NCBI GenBank assembly: GCA_003221035.1
Contig: QHUB01000031.1
Location: 1 to 47,607, forward strand
Length of the DNA stretch: 47,607 bases
DNA from: Gemmatimonadota bacterium
GTDB taxonomy: Bacteria; Gemmatimonadota; Gemmatimonadetes; Gemmatimonadales; GWC2-71-9
Direction: 5' to 3'
In this document: piece by piece, positions 15,817-26,748 of the stretch
Layout: each line of letters starts with the position of its first letter
Numbering within the stretch: the first letter of the stretch is position 1
Program-made: the position numbers and the translations under genes
The notes under the pieces: model-generated
Databases searched by the model: none
Told to the model about the DNA's origin: nothing
What the model saw: the letters and a program-made list of their open reading frames with translations, nothing else

Positions 15817-17041
15817 GGGGCTGCTCGTGTCGGTCGTGGCGCTCGCCTTATACGGCCTCGCCACGCTCTACTCGGCGGGGCAGACCGACGTGCCGTCGTT
15901 CGTGACGACAATCTGGCAGCGACAGGTCATCTGGCTGGGCGTCGGGCTGATCGTCGGGTTGCTCACGTTCCGAACGTCCCCCCGCCTGCTCGAGTGGGCG
16001 ACGCCCTTCGTGTACGCGATCGCGATCTTCCTGCTTCTGCTGACGCTGGTGATCGGAACAGGCGCGGGCACGGCCGCCGGGACGAAGTCGTGGATAACGA
16101 TCGGCGGTCATCGCCTCGGGCAACCGGCCGAGCTCGCCAAGGTGGCGGTCATTCTGATGCTGGCGCGCTGGCTCGCCGCCTTGCGTGAGCCGCCCACCAC
16201 GCTGCGGCAGCTCATCATCCCCCTCGTGATCGCAGGGGGGCCGTTCGCTCTCGTGGTGCTGCAACACGACTTGGGCAGCGCGATCGTCTTCGTCGCGATT
16301 GTGTTCTTCATGCTGTTTTGGGCGGGCACCAAACCGTCCGTGCTCGTGTTCCTCGCCTCACCCCTGATCGCGTTAACGCTTGCGTTCTCGACGCTCGCCT
16401 GGACCGTGTGGATCGCGATCCTCTTGGCCCTGCTGCTGTGGTGGCGTCCCTATCTCTGGGAGGGCGTGCTGACCATGGCCGTCAATCTCGGCATGGGCAT
16501 CGTGGCCTTCCCGATGTGGAACCGGCTCGCGCCGTACCAGCAACACCGGCTGCTCGCGTTTCTGAGCCCGGAAGTCGACCCCCGGGCGACCGGATGGCAC
16601 GTCATTCAGTCGAGAGTGGCGGTGGGCTCCGGCGGCCTGCTGGGGAAGGGATTCACGGAGGGCACCCAAAAGCGCCTTGCCTTTCTCCCGGCGCAGCACA
16701 CCGACTTCATTTTTTCGGTCGTGGGCGAGGAGCTGGGATTCGTCGGCGTGCTGGCCGCGCTATGTCTGTTCGCGTGGCTCCTCTTCAATCTGCTGCGCAT
16801 CGCTCGCAAGGCGACGGATCCCTTCTCGAGCCTGTGCGTGTTTGGAATCGCGGGACTCCTGTTCACGCACATCGTCGAAAACGTCGGAATGACGATCAAC
16901 CTGATGCCCATCACCGGCATTCCACTGCCGTTTTTTTCTTACGGCGGATCATTTTTGCTCGCGTGCTCGATCGGCGTCGGAATTGCGCTTCGGGTTGCAT
17001 GGGAGTCCCGCCAGTCCGGCTATGCCGAAGCAAGTCAATAG
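15788..17041 (+). CDS. rodA: Peptidoglycan glycosyltransferase RodA (SEDS family)
   Basis: 417 residues with about ten membrane helices. SEDS hallmarks: SWITIGGHRLGQPAELAKVA, LQHDLGSAIVF, LLGKGFTEGTQKRLAFLPAQHTDFIFSVVGEELG and PITGIPLPFFSYGGS. It polymerises lipid II glycan strands with PBP2 at the inner membrane. The GTG at 15788 lies inside the end of mrdA (29-base overlap), which is an unusually long coupling overlap for the cluster, but no later start would keep the first helix (LLVSVVALALYGLATLYSAG) intact. Confidence 0.95.
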   Translation: MLSRARPLDKGLLVSVVALALYGLATLYSAGQTDVPSFVTTIWQRQVIWLGVGLIVGLLTFRTSPRLLEWATPFVYAIAIFLLLLTLVIGTGAGTAAGTKSWITIGGHRLGQPAELAKVAVILMLARWLAALREPPTTLRQLIIPLVIAGGPFALVVLQHDLGSAIVFVAIVFFMLFWAGTKPSVLVFLASPLIALTLAFSTLAWTVWIAILLALLLWWRPYLWEGVLTMAVNLGMGIVAFPMWNRLAPYQQHRLLAFLSPEVDPRATGWHVIQSRVAVGSGGLLGKGFTEGTQKRLAFLPAQHTDFIFSVVGEELGFVGVLAALCLFAWLLFNLLRIARKATDPFSSLCVFGIAGLLFTHIVENVGMTINLMPITGIPLPFFSYGGSFLLACSIGVGIALRVAWESRQSGYAEASQ

Positions 17042-17103
17042 CTTAGCTCTCCAGGGCTGGCGTCGCCCCATTCACGATCACAAATTGTGCGCTTCGTCAC
17101 TCT

Positions 17104-17966
<863 letters not shown>

Positions 17967-17970
<4 letters not shown>

Positions 17971-19169
17971 CCTTCGAAGACGCCGTCCAGTACCTCTTTG
18001 CCCGACAAGCCGGTCGCATCAAATGGAGCCTCGGCCCCACCGAGGGGCTCCTCGACGTACTGGGCCATCCGGAGCGCCACTTTCCGTCGATCCATATCGG
18101 CGGCACCAACGGCAAAGGCTCGACCTGTGCGTTCGTAGCCAACGAGCTGCACGCGCAAGGGTGGCGGGTCGGGCTCTATACGTCGCCCCACCTCGTCTCC
18201 CCGGTGGAGCGGATGACGGTCGACGGCGTACCGATCACCGAAGCGGCATTCGCGGAGTGGACCTCGCAGCTCAAACCGCATATCGAGCGCCTGGACGCAA
18301 GCTTCTTCGAGGCCACGACCGCCATTGCGTTCGCCGATCTCGCCGCCCGGGACGTCGACATCGCGGTCATCGAGGTCGGTCTCGGCGGCCGACTGGATGC
18401 GACCAACGTCCTGACGCCTTTGGTCAGTGCCGTGACCAAGATCGCGCTGGAGCATGTCGAGTATCTCGGTAGCGATTTGAAGGGCATCGCGCGCGAAAAG
18501 GCCGGCATTGCCAAGCCCAGTGTGCCGTTCGTGACCGGCGAAGCCGACCCCGAAATCCGTGGCGAACTGGTCAAGGAGGCCAAGCGCCGAGGCGCCGACC
18601 CGATCATCACGGTCGACACCACCAAACAGGCGAGAAAGGATACGCATCTCGGCCTGCGCGGGCGCCATCAGGTGGCGAACGCACTGGTCGCGCAGGCCGT
18701 GCTCAACGCCTTACCGGCGCCCTTCGGCCCCGTGGGCAAGAACCTTCCCGCCAGTTTCGCGCATGCCTATATCCCCGGCCGTTTCGAAATACGCGGCAAG
18801 TGGATTTTCGATGTGGCCCACAATCCCGATGGCATGCGGGTCGTGGCCCAGGCGCTCGCCGAATCGGGACGAACGATCCGCCGGCCTTTGCATGCTCTCG
18901 TCGGTATCCGAAACGACAAGGACTGGCGTGCGATGCTCGCTTCGCTGCGGCCACTCGTGGATCGGCTGACGCTCACCGTCCCGCCGTCGATTCCGCTGAT
19001 GCAGCGTTGGTCGATCGAGGACATGGGACCCGACGTCTCGTTCGAGCCGGACTTCGAACGCGCGTTGCACGACATTCAGGATGGAGCGGGGACGATTCTC
19101 GTTACCGGGTCGTTTCACACCGTCGGAGATGCGATGGCTCGCTTGCCGGGCTTCGCGCCCGTCGGTTAA
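17967..19169 (+). CDS. folC: Folylpolyglutamate / dihydrofolate synthase, CTG start
   Basis: 400 residues if translation begins at the CTG at 17967. An in-frame TGA lies at 17964-17966, and no ATG occurs until 18204, after the essential ATP loop IHIGGTNGKGST (GGTNGKGS at residues 45-52). The first residues after the CTG (TFEDAVQYLFARQAGRIKWSLG) match the normal FolC N-terminus. The CTG overlaps the accD stop as CTGA and has GAGG (17956-17959) seven bases upstream. Further family motifs: FEATTAIAFADLA, EVGLGGRLDATN, HVEYLG and FDVAHNPDGM. The enzyme adds glutamate to folates in the cytosol. Confidence 0.93.
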
Positions 19170-19178
19170 GTTGTTGCA

Positions 19179-20426
19179 ATGCAAGGAAAAGCCCTGCCAG
19201 GCTTTCGCGATTTCTACCCTGAAGATCTGAGCCTCCGAAATCACATCTTTGCGACCTGGCGCAGCGTGGCCGGGCGCTACGGCTTTGAGGAGTACGACGG
19301 TCCGCCGCTGGAAGCGCTCGACCTGTACACCAAGAAAAGCGGCGACGAGATCGTGCAGCAGCTGTATTCGTTTCGGGACAAAGGCGATCGCGAAGTCGCC
19401 CTGCGGCCTGAAATGACGCCCACACTGGCGCGGATGGTCGCGGCCCGGGTGCAGGCGCTGCGGAAGCCAATTCGCTGGTTCTCGATTCCCCAGCTGTTTC
19501 GGTACGAACGCCAGCAGCGCGGCCGCCTGCGGGAGCATTTCCAGCTCAACATGGACATCATCGGAGAGGCCGGCCCGTTGGCCGACGCCGAGCTGATGGC
19601 GGCGGCCGTGGATATCATGCGCGCGTTCGGGCTTGGCCCGGGCGACGTCCAGCTCCGGATCTCTGACCGGCGCGTCATCAAAAGTCTGCTCCTCGGCCGG
19701 GGTGTGACGGAGGCGCAGCTTGGGACCGCCTTCGCCGTGATCGACCGGAGTGAGCGAGTCCCGAAGAATGCGCTGGAGGAGATGCTGCGGGAGTCAGGAG
19801 TCGGGAGTCGGGAGTCGGAGGCGGTATTTGACGTCGCGGGGCTGCGCGGGGTGGACGCCCTCAAGGCTGCAGGAGAGGTTGCTGAGCCACTGACCCAGGC
19901 CGTGGACGCCCTCAAGGAAATGGGGCTTGGGGAGTTTGTCTCGGTCGACATGACGATCGTGCGCGGGCTGGCCTACTACACCGGCATCGTGTTCGAGCTG
20001 TTCGACGCGCAGAAGAAGCTGCGCGCTATTGCGGGCGGCGGCCGCTATGACGGGCTGCTCGATCAGCCAGCCTTGGGGTTCGGCATGGGCGATGTTGTAC
20101 TCGGCGAGCTCCTCAAGGAGCGCGACGTAGCCCCCAAGGCGTCGATTGAACTCGGCGCCTTTTTGATCGCTGTCGGCGGCGACGATCTGCCGACCGTCCT
20201 GCAGCTCGCGCATGCGCTCCGGGAGCGGGGTATCGCGGTCGAGTACGGGTTGCGACAGGCAGGCGTGCGCAAACAGCTCGAGCTCGCGTCGGCACGCGGC
20301 GCGGCTCGCGCGGTCATCGTCGGTCCTGAAGAACGCTCCGCGGGACTCGCGGTCGTGCGCGACCTCCGAACGAGTACCGAAGCGAAGGTACCGCTTCGGC
20401 AGTTGCTCAATGGATATTTCGATTAA
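19179..20426 (+). CDS. hisS: Histidyl-tRNA synthetase
   Basis: 415 residues. Class II motifs: LPGFRDFYPEDL start, ALRPEMTPTLARMV, motif 2 FRYERQQRGRLREHFQLNMDI, the histidine-binding RGLAYYTGIVFE, GGGRYDGLL and the C-terminal anticodon-binding domain from about residue 325. The LRPEMT variant is a known subtype and resembles HisZ slightly, but the histidine loop and full anticodon domain argue for a real synthetase. Residues about 204-213 (ESGVGSRES) are encoded by four tandem 7-bp repeats and appear to be an insertion in the middle of the protein. It starts 9 bases after folC and its stop overlaps proS (TAATG). Confidence 0.93.
   Translation: MQGKALPGFRDFYPEDLSLRNHIFATWRSVAGRYGFEEYDGPPLEALDLYTKKSGDEIVQQLYSFRDKGDREVALRPEMTPTLARMVAARVQALRKPIRWFSIPQLFRYERQQRGRLREHFQLNMDIIGEAGPLADAELMAAAVDIMRAFGLGPGDVQLRISDRRVIKSLLLGRGVTEAQLGTAFAVIDRSERVPKNALEEMLRESGVGSRESEAVFDVAGLRGVDALKAAGEVAEPLTQAVDALKEMGLGEFVSVDMTIVRGLAYYTGIVFELFDAQKKLRAIAGGGRYDGLLDQPALGFGMGDVVLGELLKERDVAPKASIELGAFLIAVGGDDLPTVLQLAHALRERGIAVEYGLRQAGVRKQLELASARGAARAVIVGPEERSAGLAVVRDLRTSTEAKVPLRQLLNGYFD
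19789..19816 (+). repeat. Heptad tract inside hisS (4 x 7 bp)
   Basis: GGGAGTC, AGGAGTC, GGGAGTC, GGGAGTC without interruption; 28 bases. It encodes ESGVGSRES-like residues between NALEEMLR and EAVFDVAG, where synthetases do not have a conserved motif. Confidence 0.9.
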
Positions 20427-21934
20427 TGGCACAGGCACAGCAGGCGAAAGCCCAGAGGATCACGCCACGCGCTAAGGACTTCAGCGAGTGGTACGGCGAC
20501 GTCATTACCCAGGCCCAGCTGGCCGACTATTCGCCCGTGCGCGGGTGCATGGTCATCCGGCCGCACGGCTACCGCATGTGGGAGCTGATGCAGCGCGCGC
20601 TCGACGACATGATCAAGGCGAGCGGCCACAAGAACGCCTACTTCCCGCTCTTCATCCCGATGAGCTACCTCGCGAAGGAGGCCGAGCACGTCGAAGGATT
20701 CGCGAAGGAGGTTGCGCTCGTCACGCATACGCGCCTGCGGGCGACAGGCAAAGAGGGCAAGGATGCCGTCGCGGTCGATCCCACCTCGGCGCTCGAGGAG
20801 CCGCTCGTCGTGCGGCCGACGTCGGAGACGATCATCTACGGCATGCTCGCGAAATGGATCCAGAGCTACCGTGACTTGCCGGTGCTGCTCAACCAGTGGT
20901 GCAACATCGTCCGCTGGGAGATGCGCACGCGGCTGTTCCTGCGCACCACGGAGTTCCTGTGGCAGGAAGGGCATACTGCACACGCCACGTCGGAGGAAGC
21001 GGAAGCCGAGGCGCGCTTGATCCTCGGCATGTACCGCCGGTTCCAGGAGGAGTGGCTCGCGCTGCCGGTGCTGACGGGCTTGAAGACCGACAGCGAGCGC
21101 TTCGCGGGAGCGGTGCGGACCTACGCACTCGAAGGCCTGATGCAGGACAACAAGGCGATGCAGGCGGGGACGTCGCACTTCCTCGGCCAGAACTTCGCCA
21201 AGGCGTTCGGCGTGCAATTCCAGACGGCCGCGGGCGGGCTCGACCACGTCTGGTCGACATCGTGGGGCGTGTCCACGCGCCTCATCGGCGGGCTGATCAT
21301 GACGCACTCAGACGACAACGGGCTCGTGGCGCCCCCCAAGGTCGCGCCCGTGCAGGTCGTGATCGTGCCGATTTGGAAAACTGACGACGAGCGAGCACAG
21401 GTGTCAGGTGTCGGGTCTCAGGTGAAGGCCGATCTGGAGAAAGCCGGCCTGCGCGTCGAGCTCGACCTCCGCGACACGATGAAGCCCGGCGCGAAGTACT
21501 TCGAATGGGAAGGACTTGGCGTACCCGTGCGGCTGGAGATCGGCCCTCGAGACCTCGCCAGCGGGCAGGTGGTGCTTGCACGTCGAACGGGCGGCAAGGC
21601 TCCCGTTCCACTGCAGAGCGCGGTGGGGGCGGTCACGGCCGCGCTGGAGGAGATCCAAGCCGCGTTGTTCGACGCCGCCAAGGAGCGCCGCGAGAAGAAC
21701 TCGATTCGCGGCGCGACGAAGGCGCAGTTCCTCGAGTGCATGAAGGGCAGCGGTGGGTTTGTCTACGGCGGCTACTGCGGCGGTGCCACCTGCGAAGCCG
21801 AGATCAAGCAGCAGACGAACGCCACGATTCGGGTCCTCCCCGATCCCGAGTTTCGCAGCAAGGACGTGCCGAAGACCTGCATGTGGTGCGACAAACCGAG
21901 CGTCGCCGAGGCCGTGTGGGCGCAGGCGTACTAG
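20426..21934 (+). CDS. proS: Prolyl-tRNA synthetase, archaeal/eukaryotic type
   Basis: 502 residues. Start of the ProS type 3 form (AQAQQAKAQRITPRAKDFSEWYGDVITQA) and class II motifs: RPTSETIIYGML, FLRTTEFLWQEGHTAHAT, and GTSHFLGQNFAKAFGVQFQ. There is no bacterial INS editing domain. A C-terminal zinc-like domain has Cys pairs ECMKGSGGF, YCGGATCE and KTCMWCDKP, and the protein ends in Tyr, both traits of this type. Residues about 325-333 (QVSGVGSQV) come from a heptad tract and sit between the catalytic and anticodon domains. The ATG overlaps the hisS stop by 1 base. Confidence 0.95.
   Translation: MAQAQQAKAQRITPRAKDFSEWYGDVITQAQLADYSPVRGCMVIRPHGYRMWELMQRALDDMIKASGHKNAYFPLFIPMSYLAKEAEHVEGFAKEVALVTHTRLRATGKEGKDAVAVDPTSALEEPLVVRPTSETIIYGMLAKWIQSYRDLPVLLNQWCNIVRWEMRTRLFLRTTEFLWQEGHTAHATSEEAEAEARLILGMYRRFQEEWLALPVLTGLKTDSERFAGAVRTYALEGLMQDNKAMQAGTSHFLGQNFAKAFGVQFQTAAGGLDHVWSTSWGVSTRLIGGLIMTHSDDNGLVAPPKVAPVQVVIVPIWKTDDERAQVSGVGSQVKADLEKAGLRVELDLRDTMKPGAKYFEWEGLGVPVRLEIGPRDLASGQVVLARRTGGKAPVPLQSAVGAVTAALEEIQAALFDAAKERREKNSIRGATKAQFLECMKGSGGFVYGGYCGGATCEAEIKQQTNATIRVLPDPEFRSKDVPKTCMWCDKPSVAEAVWAQAY
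21398..21425 (+). repeat. Heptad tract inside proS (4 x 7 bp)
   Basis: CAGGTGT, CAGGTGT, CGGGTCT, CAGGTGA in a row, 28 bases, in frame and without disturbing the downstream anticodon-binding domain (KADLEKAGLRVELDL). Confidence 0.88.
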
Positions 21935-23169
21935 GGTTCGATCCCGGCCTCCTGCAGGCCATCGCGGATCGAATCGGTACGCCTGCCTACGTCTACAGCG
22001 CCAACCTGATCCGCGCGCAGTACAACGCGCTCGACGACGCGCTGCACGGCATCAAGCATCGCATCTGCTATTCCGTCAAAGCCAACGGCAACCTCGGTCT
22101 GCTGCGGGTGCTCAAGCAACTGGGCGCCGGCGCGGACATCGTATCGGTGGGAGAGCTGCGTCGGGTTCTGCTCGCGCGCTTCGACCCCGACGGCGTGGTC
22201 TTCTCGGGCGTCGGCAAGACGGCCGCTGAAATCGAAGCAGCAATTCGGGCCGGTGTCGGATTCATCAATATCGAGTCGCCGAGCGAGCTGGCTGCGTTGA
22301 TTGCTGTCGCGAACGACACCAAAACCACCGCGCGCGTGGGTATCCGCGTGAACCCCGATGTCGCAATCGACAGCCATCCCTACACGAAGACCGGCGAGAA
22401 GACCGCGAAGTTCGGCATCCCGTTCGATGAGGTCGTAGCGGTTGCGAAGCGGATCGCCGCTGAGCCGAGGCTCGTGCTGCGGGGACTCGCGATGCACATC
22501 GGTTCGCAGATTACGGATGTCTCGCCCTATCACCGCGGCGCCATCAAGCTGATCGAGCTGGTCACGGCGATCCGCGCGTCGGGCATCGACACGCTCGAGG
22601 CGCTCGACGTAGGCGGCGGCCTCGGCGTGCGGTATCACAACGAGAAGGCCCCGTCGCCCAAGGCGTTCGCGGAGGCAGTCGTGCCGGCGGTCGGCGCCGC
22701 AGGACTGGGACTCGTGTGCGAGCCGGGGCGGTACCTGGTGGCCAATGCCGGCGTGTTGCTGACGCGGGTGCTGTACCGCAAGCGCTCAGGCGGGAAGGAA
22801 TACGTCATCGTCGATGCCGGGATGTCCGACTTCGTTCGGCCGAGCCATTACAATGCGCATCATGAGATCCTGCCGCTGCGTGACGGCACGCGACCGGAGG
22901 AGACGGTAAACGTCGTCGGCCCGATCTGCGAGAGCGGGGACTTTCTCGCGCTCGATCGCAAGATGGTCGCGGTGGGACCCGGCGAAGTCCTCGCAGTCCT
23001 CGGGACAGGAGCCTACGGCTTTGTCATGAGCTCGACGTACAATCAGCGGCCCCGTGCGCCCGAGGTCCTCGTGGACGGCGATCGTTACTACGTGGCACGG
23101 CAGCGGGAGACGCTCGACGATCTGATCCGCGGCGAGACCGCCGAACCGACGACCTGGTACAAAGCGTGA
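21916..23169 (+). CDS. lysA: Diaminopimelate decarboxylase
   Basis: 417 residues from a GTG 19 bases inside the end of proS; there is no later start before the conserved [16 protein letters not shown]. The PLP lysine is Lys55 in CYSVKANGN. Other family motifs: [62 protein letters not shown] and the C-terminal [22 protein letters not shown]. It converts meso-diaminopimelate to lysine, the last step of lysine synthesis, drawing on the same pool as peptidoglycan. Its stop overlaps the guaA GTG (GTGA). Confidence 0.95.
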   Translation: MGAGVLGFDPGLLQAIADRIGTPAYVYSANLIRAQYNALDDALHGIKHRICYSVKANGNLGLLRVLKQLGAGADIVSVGELRRVLLARFDPDGVVFSGVGKTAAEIEAAIRAGVGFINIESPSELAALIAVANDTKTTARVGIRVNPDVAIDSHPYTKTGEKTAKFGIPFDEVVAVAKRIAAEPRLVLRGLAMHIGSQITDVSPYHRGAIKLIELVTAIRASGIDTLEALDVGGGLGVRYHNEKAPSPKAFAEAVVPAVGAAGLGLVCEPGRYLVANAGVLLTRVLYRKRSGGKEYVIVDAGMSDFVRPSHYNAHHEILPLRDGTRPEETVNVVGPICESGDFLALDRKMVAVGPGEVLAVLGTGAYGFVMSSTYNQRPRAPEVLVDGDRYYVARQRETLDDLIRGETAEPTTWYKA

Positions 23170-24719
23170 ATCGCATTCTCATCCTCGATGCCGGCTCGCA
23201 GTTCACGCAGCTCATCGCGCGCCGCATTCGCGAGGCGAGCGTCTACTGCGAGATCCATCCGGCCGCGCGCGGCCTCGATCTCGAGTTCGTGCGCCAGTTC
23301 GACCCCAAGGGAATCATCCTGTCGGGCGGACCCAATTCCGTGTTCGAGGAAGGCGCTCCCACCGTCAATCCTGGAATTCTCGACACGGGGCGGCCGGTGC
23401 TCGGCATCTGTTACGGGATGCAGCTGATCGCGCATCTGTCGGGCGGCAAAGCCACGCCGGCCCCCGAGCGCGAGTACGGCCGCGCCGAAGTGCTGATCAA
23501 GGAGAACAAGGGACTGTTTGCGGGCTTCGAGCCCGACGCCAAGGTGATTGTCTGGGCGAGCCACGGCGACCGGCTCGATTCGCCGCCGCCGCAGTTCCGC
23601 GTGACCGCGACGAGTGCGAATGCGCCGGTCTCCGGAATGCAGCATGTGACCAAGCCGATCTACGGCGTGCTGTTTCATCCGGAAGTCGCGCACACACCGC
23701 GTGGCAACGAGATCCTGCACAACTTTCTGTTCGACATTTGCGGGTGCACCCCGGACTGGACGCCCGGGCATTTCATCGACCAGGAGGTCGGCCGGATTCG
23801 CGCGCTCGTGGGCCCTGAGGCCCGAGCCATCTGCGGCCTCTCCGGCGGCGTGGACTCCGCAGTGGCCGCGGCGCTGGTGCATCGCGCGATCGGGAATCGG
23901 CTGACGTGCGTCTTTGTCGATCATGGCCTGCTGCGCCGCGGCGAACGCGAGCAGGTGGAACACACATTCCGGGCGCACCTCGGCATGGACCTGCGCGTGG
24001 TCGATGCTACGCATCGATTCCTGAAAGAGCTCAAGGACATCGAAGAGCCCGAGGAGAAGCGGCGCCGCATCGGGCACACGTTCATCGATGTGTTCGAGGA
24101 CGCGGCGCGACACGTCGACGGCAGCGTCGGCTTTCTGGTCCAGGGAACGCTCTATCCCGACGTCATCGAGTCGGCCTCACCGAAGGGTGGCCCCTCGCAC
24201 ACGATCAAGACGCACCACAACGTCGGTGGCTTGCGCCCCAATCTTCCTTGGAAGTTGATCGAGCCGCTGCGTGAGCTCTTCAAGGACGAAGTGCGCCAGG
24301 TCGGGCGCGAATTGGGGCTGCCGGATGAGATCGTCGGACGGCATCCGTTTCCGGGCCCCGGGCTCGCGATCCGCATTCTCGGCGCGGTGAATGAGGACCG
24401 GCTCAATCTGCTCCGCCGTGTGGACGCGATTTATCTGGAGGAGATTCGCGCGGCCGGCTTGTACGATCAGATCTGGCAGGCGTTCGCGGTGCTCCTGCCC
24501 GTCAAATCGGTCGGCGTCATGGGCGACGGCCGGACCTACGACAACGTCGTCGCGCTGCGCGCCGTAACGAGCCGCGACGGCATGACAGCCGACTGGTATC
24601 CGTTCCCGCACGATGTGCTCGGCCGGATCTCGAACCGGATCATCAATGAGGTTCGGGGGGTGAACCGCGTGGCGTACGACGTGAGCTCGAAGCCTCCGGC
24701 GACGATCGAGTGGGAGTGA
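23166..24719 (+). CDS. guaA: GMP synthase (glutamine-hydrolysing)
   Basis: 517 residues. Class I amidotransferase domain: [14 protein letters not shown], nucleophile Cys82 in GICYGMQ, and [10 protein letters not shown] for the His/Glu pair. ATP pyrophosphatase domain: P-loop [13 protein letters not shown] at about 222-234, and [14 protein letters not shown]-terminal dimer domain: [28 protein letters not shown], and the end [15 protein letters not shown]-like (here [16 protein letters not shown]). Amidates XMP to GMP. The GTG start overlaps lysA by 4 bases. Confidence 0.97.
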   Translation: MNRILILDAGSQFTQLIARRIREASVYCEIHPAARGLDLEFVRQFDPKGIILSGGPNSVFEEGAPTVNPGILDTGRPVLGICYGMQLIAHLSGGKATPAPEREYGRAEVLIKENKGLFAGFEPDAKVIVWASHGDRLDSPPPQFRVTATSANAPVSGMQHVTKPIYGVLFHPEVAHTPRGNEILHNFLFDICGCTPDWTPGHFIDQEVGRIRALVGPEARAICGLSGGVDSAVAAALVHRAIGNRLTCVFVDHGLLRRGEREQVEHTFRAHLGMDLRVVDATHRFLKELKDIEEPEEKRRRIGHTFIDVFEDAARHVDGSVGFLVQGTLYPDVIESASPKGGPSHTIKTHHNVGGLRPNLPWKLIEPLRELFKDEVRQVGRELGLPDEIVGRHPFPGPGLAIRILGAVNEDRLNLLRRVDAIYLEEIRAAGLYDQIWQAFAVLLPVKSVGVMGDGRTYDNVVALRAVTSRDGMTADWYPFPHDVLGRISNRIINEVRGVNRVAYDVSSKPPATIEWE

Positions 24720-26239
24720 CACAAACACCGGCCGTCGCTACGTCGCCACGTCGTACGATTCGTGTCTGGCAGGTTGTGCTGTTCGCTGCCCTGCTTGCGG
24801 CAATCGTTGCTGCGCCCTCAATACGCAACGAGTTCGTCGCCGACGATCAGTGGGTCGTGGCAAACCGCCAGATGCTGCAGCATCCCACATCGCTGAGCGA
24901 CCTCCTGAAAGAACCGTACTGGCCCGCGTCCTTCGGCGGCGTGATGTGGCGGCCCGCCGTCATGTCGTCCTGGGCGATCGATTACCGTGTCTCATCGAGC
25001 CCGCACTGGTTCCACGCAATCAACATCGTCTGGGCGGCGCTCGCCGCCGCGTTGTTTGCGGTGCTTGCATGTGAACTGGCAGGGCCCGTCGTCGGACTCA
25101 TCACGGGTCTGCTGTTCGCGGTGCACCCGGTACATGTCGAGGCGGTGGCAAATGTGGTCGGCAGAGCGGAGCTGATGGCGGCATCGGGCTACGCGCTGGC
25201 ATTGGTGTGTGCGATTCGCGCCGAACAACGCCGCCGCTACCTCGTCGGCGTCGTTCTGGGCGCCGCGTTGGCGATCGGGTCCAAGGAAATCGCGGTCACG
25301 TTGCCGGCCGCGGTGGTGCTCGTGCATCTGGCGCGCCGCGCGCCGTGGCAAGTCGTGTGGCGGCCGCTGGTCGCCGCGAGCGCCCCGATTCTCGCCTACT
25401 TCCTCGTCCATGGATTCGTCGGGATTCGCACGTTCTACGGCGGCGGACTCGCCGTGGGTCTCGACCATCTGAACCTTTTCCAACGCACGTGGGCGATGGT
25501 CGCGCTGTCGCTCGAATGGTGGCGCCTGTTCCTGTTCCCGGCGCATCTCTCCGCCGACTACTCACCCGGAGAATTGACCGTGTCCACGGCCCTCACGGTC
25601 TGGCACCTGATCGGGCTGCTGTTCTGGGTCGGATTGGGGACTCTGGCCTGGAAGACTCGGCGCACCGTTCCGGGGATCGCAATCGGTCTCGCGTGGGTGG
25701 CAATCACGATTTCGCCGGTCGCCAACGTCGTCATGCCCAGCGAATTCCTGATAGCCGAGCGAACGCTGTATCTGCCCTCGTTCGGGGTCGTGTTTGCCCT
25801 CGCGAGCGCGGCCATGATGCTGCGCTCACCACAGCTGCGGAACGCGCTCGTCGCGATCGCGGTCGTGGCCGGAGGAGCGCGCAGCATCGCCCGAGTACCG
25901 GCGTGGCATGATGACGAAATGCATTACCAGGCCCTGCGCCGGGAAGCCCCGCTCTCGTACCGCACGCTGTGGCTGGAGGGGAAGGATGAGTTTGCGGCGG
26001 GACGACCGGCCAGCGGCGAACGGCTCATGCTGGCGTCGATCACATTTGCACCGGAGCTGACAGGCCCGCGCTACGAATTGGCGCGTGCTTACATGAGCGC
26101 CAAGTTGTGGCAACCTGCGATCAAGCAGCTGCAGATTGCCGTGGCACTGGACAGCACATTCGCACCCGGACACGAAGCGCTGCGCGAAGCGTTGCAGGCG
26201 GTGAGCGATACGATTCGCCCGCCGACGACGCCCAACTAG
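24716..26239 (+). CDS. TMTC-like membrane glycosyltransferase with TPR-type tail
   Basis: 507 residues from the GTG that overlaps the guaA stop (GTGA); another GTG six bases earlier is possible. About ten membrane helices; the first luminal/periplasmic loop has FVADDQWVV, a GT-C-type acidic pair. [18 protein letters not shown] followed by [21 protein letters not shown] closely resembles the TMTC / bacterial O-mannosyltransferase pattern. After the last helix (about residue 385) come two TPR-like helices ([34 protein letters not shown]). It probably transfers a sugar from a lipid-linked donor to protein or glycan; the substrate is unknown. It converges on the next gene, stops overlapping at CTAG. 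Confidence 0.8.
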   Translation: MTQTPAVATSPRRTIRVWQVVLFAALLAAIVAAPSIRNEFVADDQWVVANRQMLQHPTSLSDLLKEPYWPASFGGVMWRPAVMSSWAIDYRVSSSPHWFHAINIVWAALAAALFAVLACELAGPVVGLITGLLFAVHPVHVEAVANVVGRAELMAASGYALALVCAIRAEQRRRYLVGVVLGAALAIGSKEIAVTLPAAVVLVHLARRAPWQVVWRPLVAASAPILAYFLVHGFVGIRTFYGGGLAVGLDHLNLFQRTWAMVALSLEWWRLFLFPAHLSADYSPGELTVSTALTVWHLIGLLFWVGLGTLAWKTRRTVPGIAIGLAWVAITISPVANVVMPSEFLIAERTLYLPSFGVVFALASAAMMLRSPQLRNALVAIAVVAGGARSIARVPAWHDDEMHYQALRREAPLSYRTLWLEGKDEFAAGRPASGERLMLASITFAPELTGPRYELARAYMSAKLWQPAIKQLQIAVALDSTFAPGHEALREALQAVSDTIRPPTTPN

Positions 26240-26688
26240 ATGTTCTTTTCTTCCAGCAGTGTGAGGAACTCGGCAGGAGTGTTGAGCTTCGCCAATCTCC
26301 CGGGAACATCGGATTCCTTGGCGAACTGAGCGATCTTCCCGAGCACCGGAAGATATTGATTCGAGACTTCCAGTGGCGGCGCCACAATCAAGAACACATA
26401 CCTCACGGGCTGATCATCGATCGCCCTGAAGTCGACGCCGTTCACGCTGCGACCGAAGGCGCAGCGGAGCCGGCTGACGACCAGCGAGCGACAGTGTGGA
26501 ATCGCGATGTGCTGGCCGATGCCGGTCGAGCCCAGCGTTTCGCGCCGCTTGAGCATCTTGAACAGCATGGCCTGAGCTTTTTCGTCGAGCTTGAGCAGCC
26601 CGACGAGCTCTTTGAGCACCCCGTCCTTGGTGGCGCTCTCGAGCTCGAGCTTGATGGCGTCTTCGGAGAAAAACTCGCGTAGGCGCAT
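26236..26688 (-). CDS. PTS EIIA domain protein, PtsN-like
   Basis: 150 residues from the ATG at 26688. EIIA (fructose/mannitol type) fold: RLREFFSEDAIKLELES, MLKRRETLGSTGIGQHIAIPHC with phospho-acceptor His65, and VRYVFLIVAPPLEVSNQYLPVLGKIAQF. As no EIIB/EIIC gene is near, it is more likely a regulatory EIIA-Ntr type than a sugar transporter part. Its stop overlaps that of the opposing glycosyltransferase gene (CTAG). It is divergent from dusB with a 60-base gap. Confidence 0.88.
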   Translation of the reverse strand: MRLREFFSEDAIKLELESATKDGVLKELVGLLKLDEKAQAMLFKMLKRRETLGSTGIGQHIAIPHCRSLVVSRLRCAFGRSVNGVDFRAIDDQPVRYVFLIVAPPLEVSNQYLPVLGKIAQFAKESDVPGRLAKLNTPAEFLTLLEEKNI

Positions 26689-26708
26689 TCGCGCGCGAAA
26701 GGTAAATG

Positions 26709-26738
26709 TTGGTTGCTCGGTGCGCAACGCGCTATTAC
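26709..26738 (+). promoter_or_regulatory. Candidate promoter of dusB-larB-GGDEF
   Basis: TTGGTT (26709-26714), 18-base spacer, TATTAC (26733-26738), then ten bases to the dusB ATG. No Shine-Dalgarno is seen, so the transcript may be leaderless. Confidence 0.42.
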
Positions 26739-26748
26739 GTTCCACCGC

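Noticed and set aside
19179-20426. Gene could be hisZ (ATP phosphoribosyltransferase regulatory subunit)
   Set aside because: The LRPEMT motif is HisZ-like, but the histidine-binding RGLAYYTGIVFE and full anticodon-binding domain point to HisS, and no his biosynthesis genes are near.
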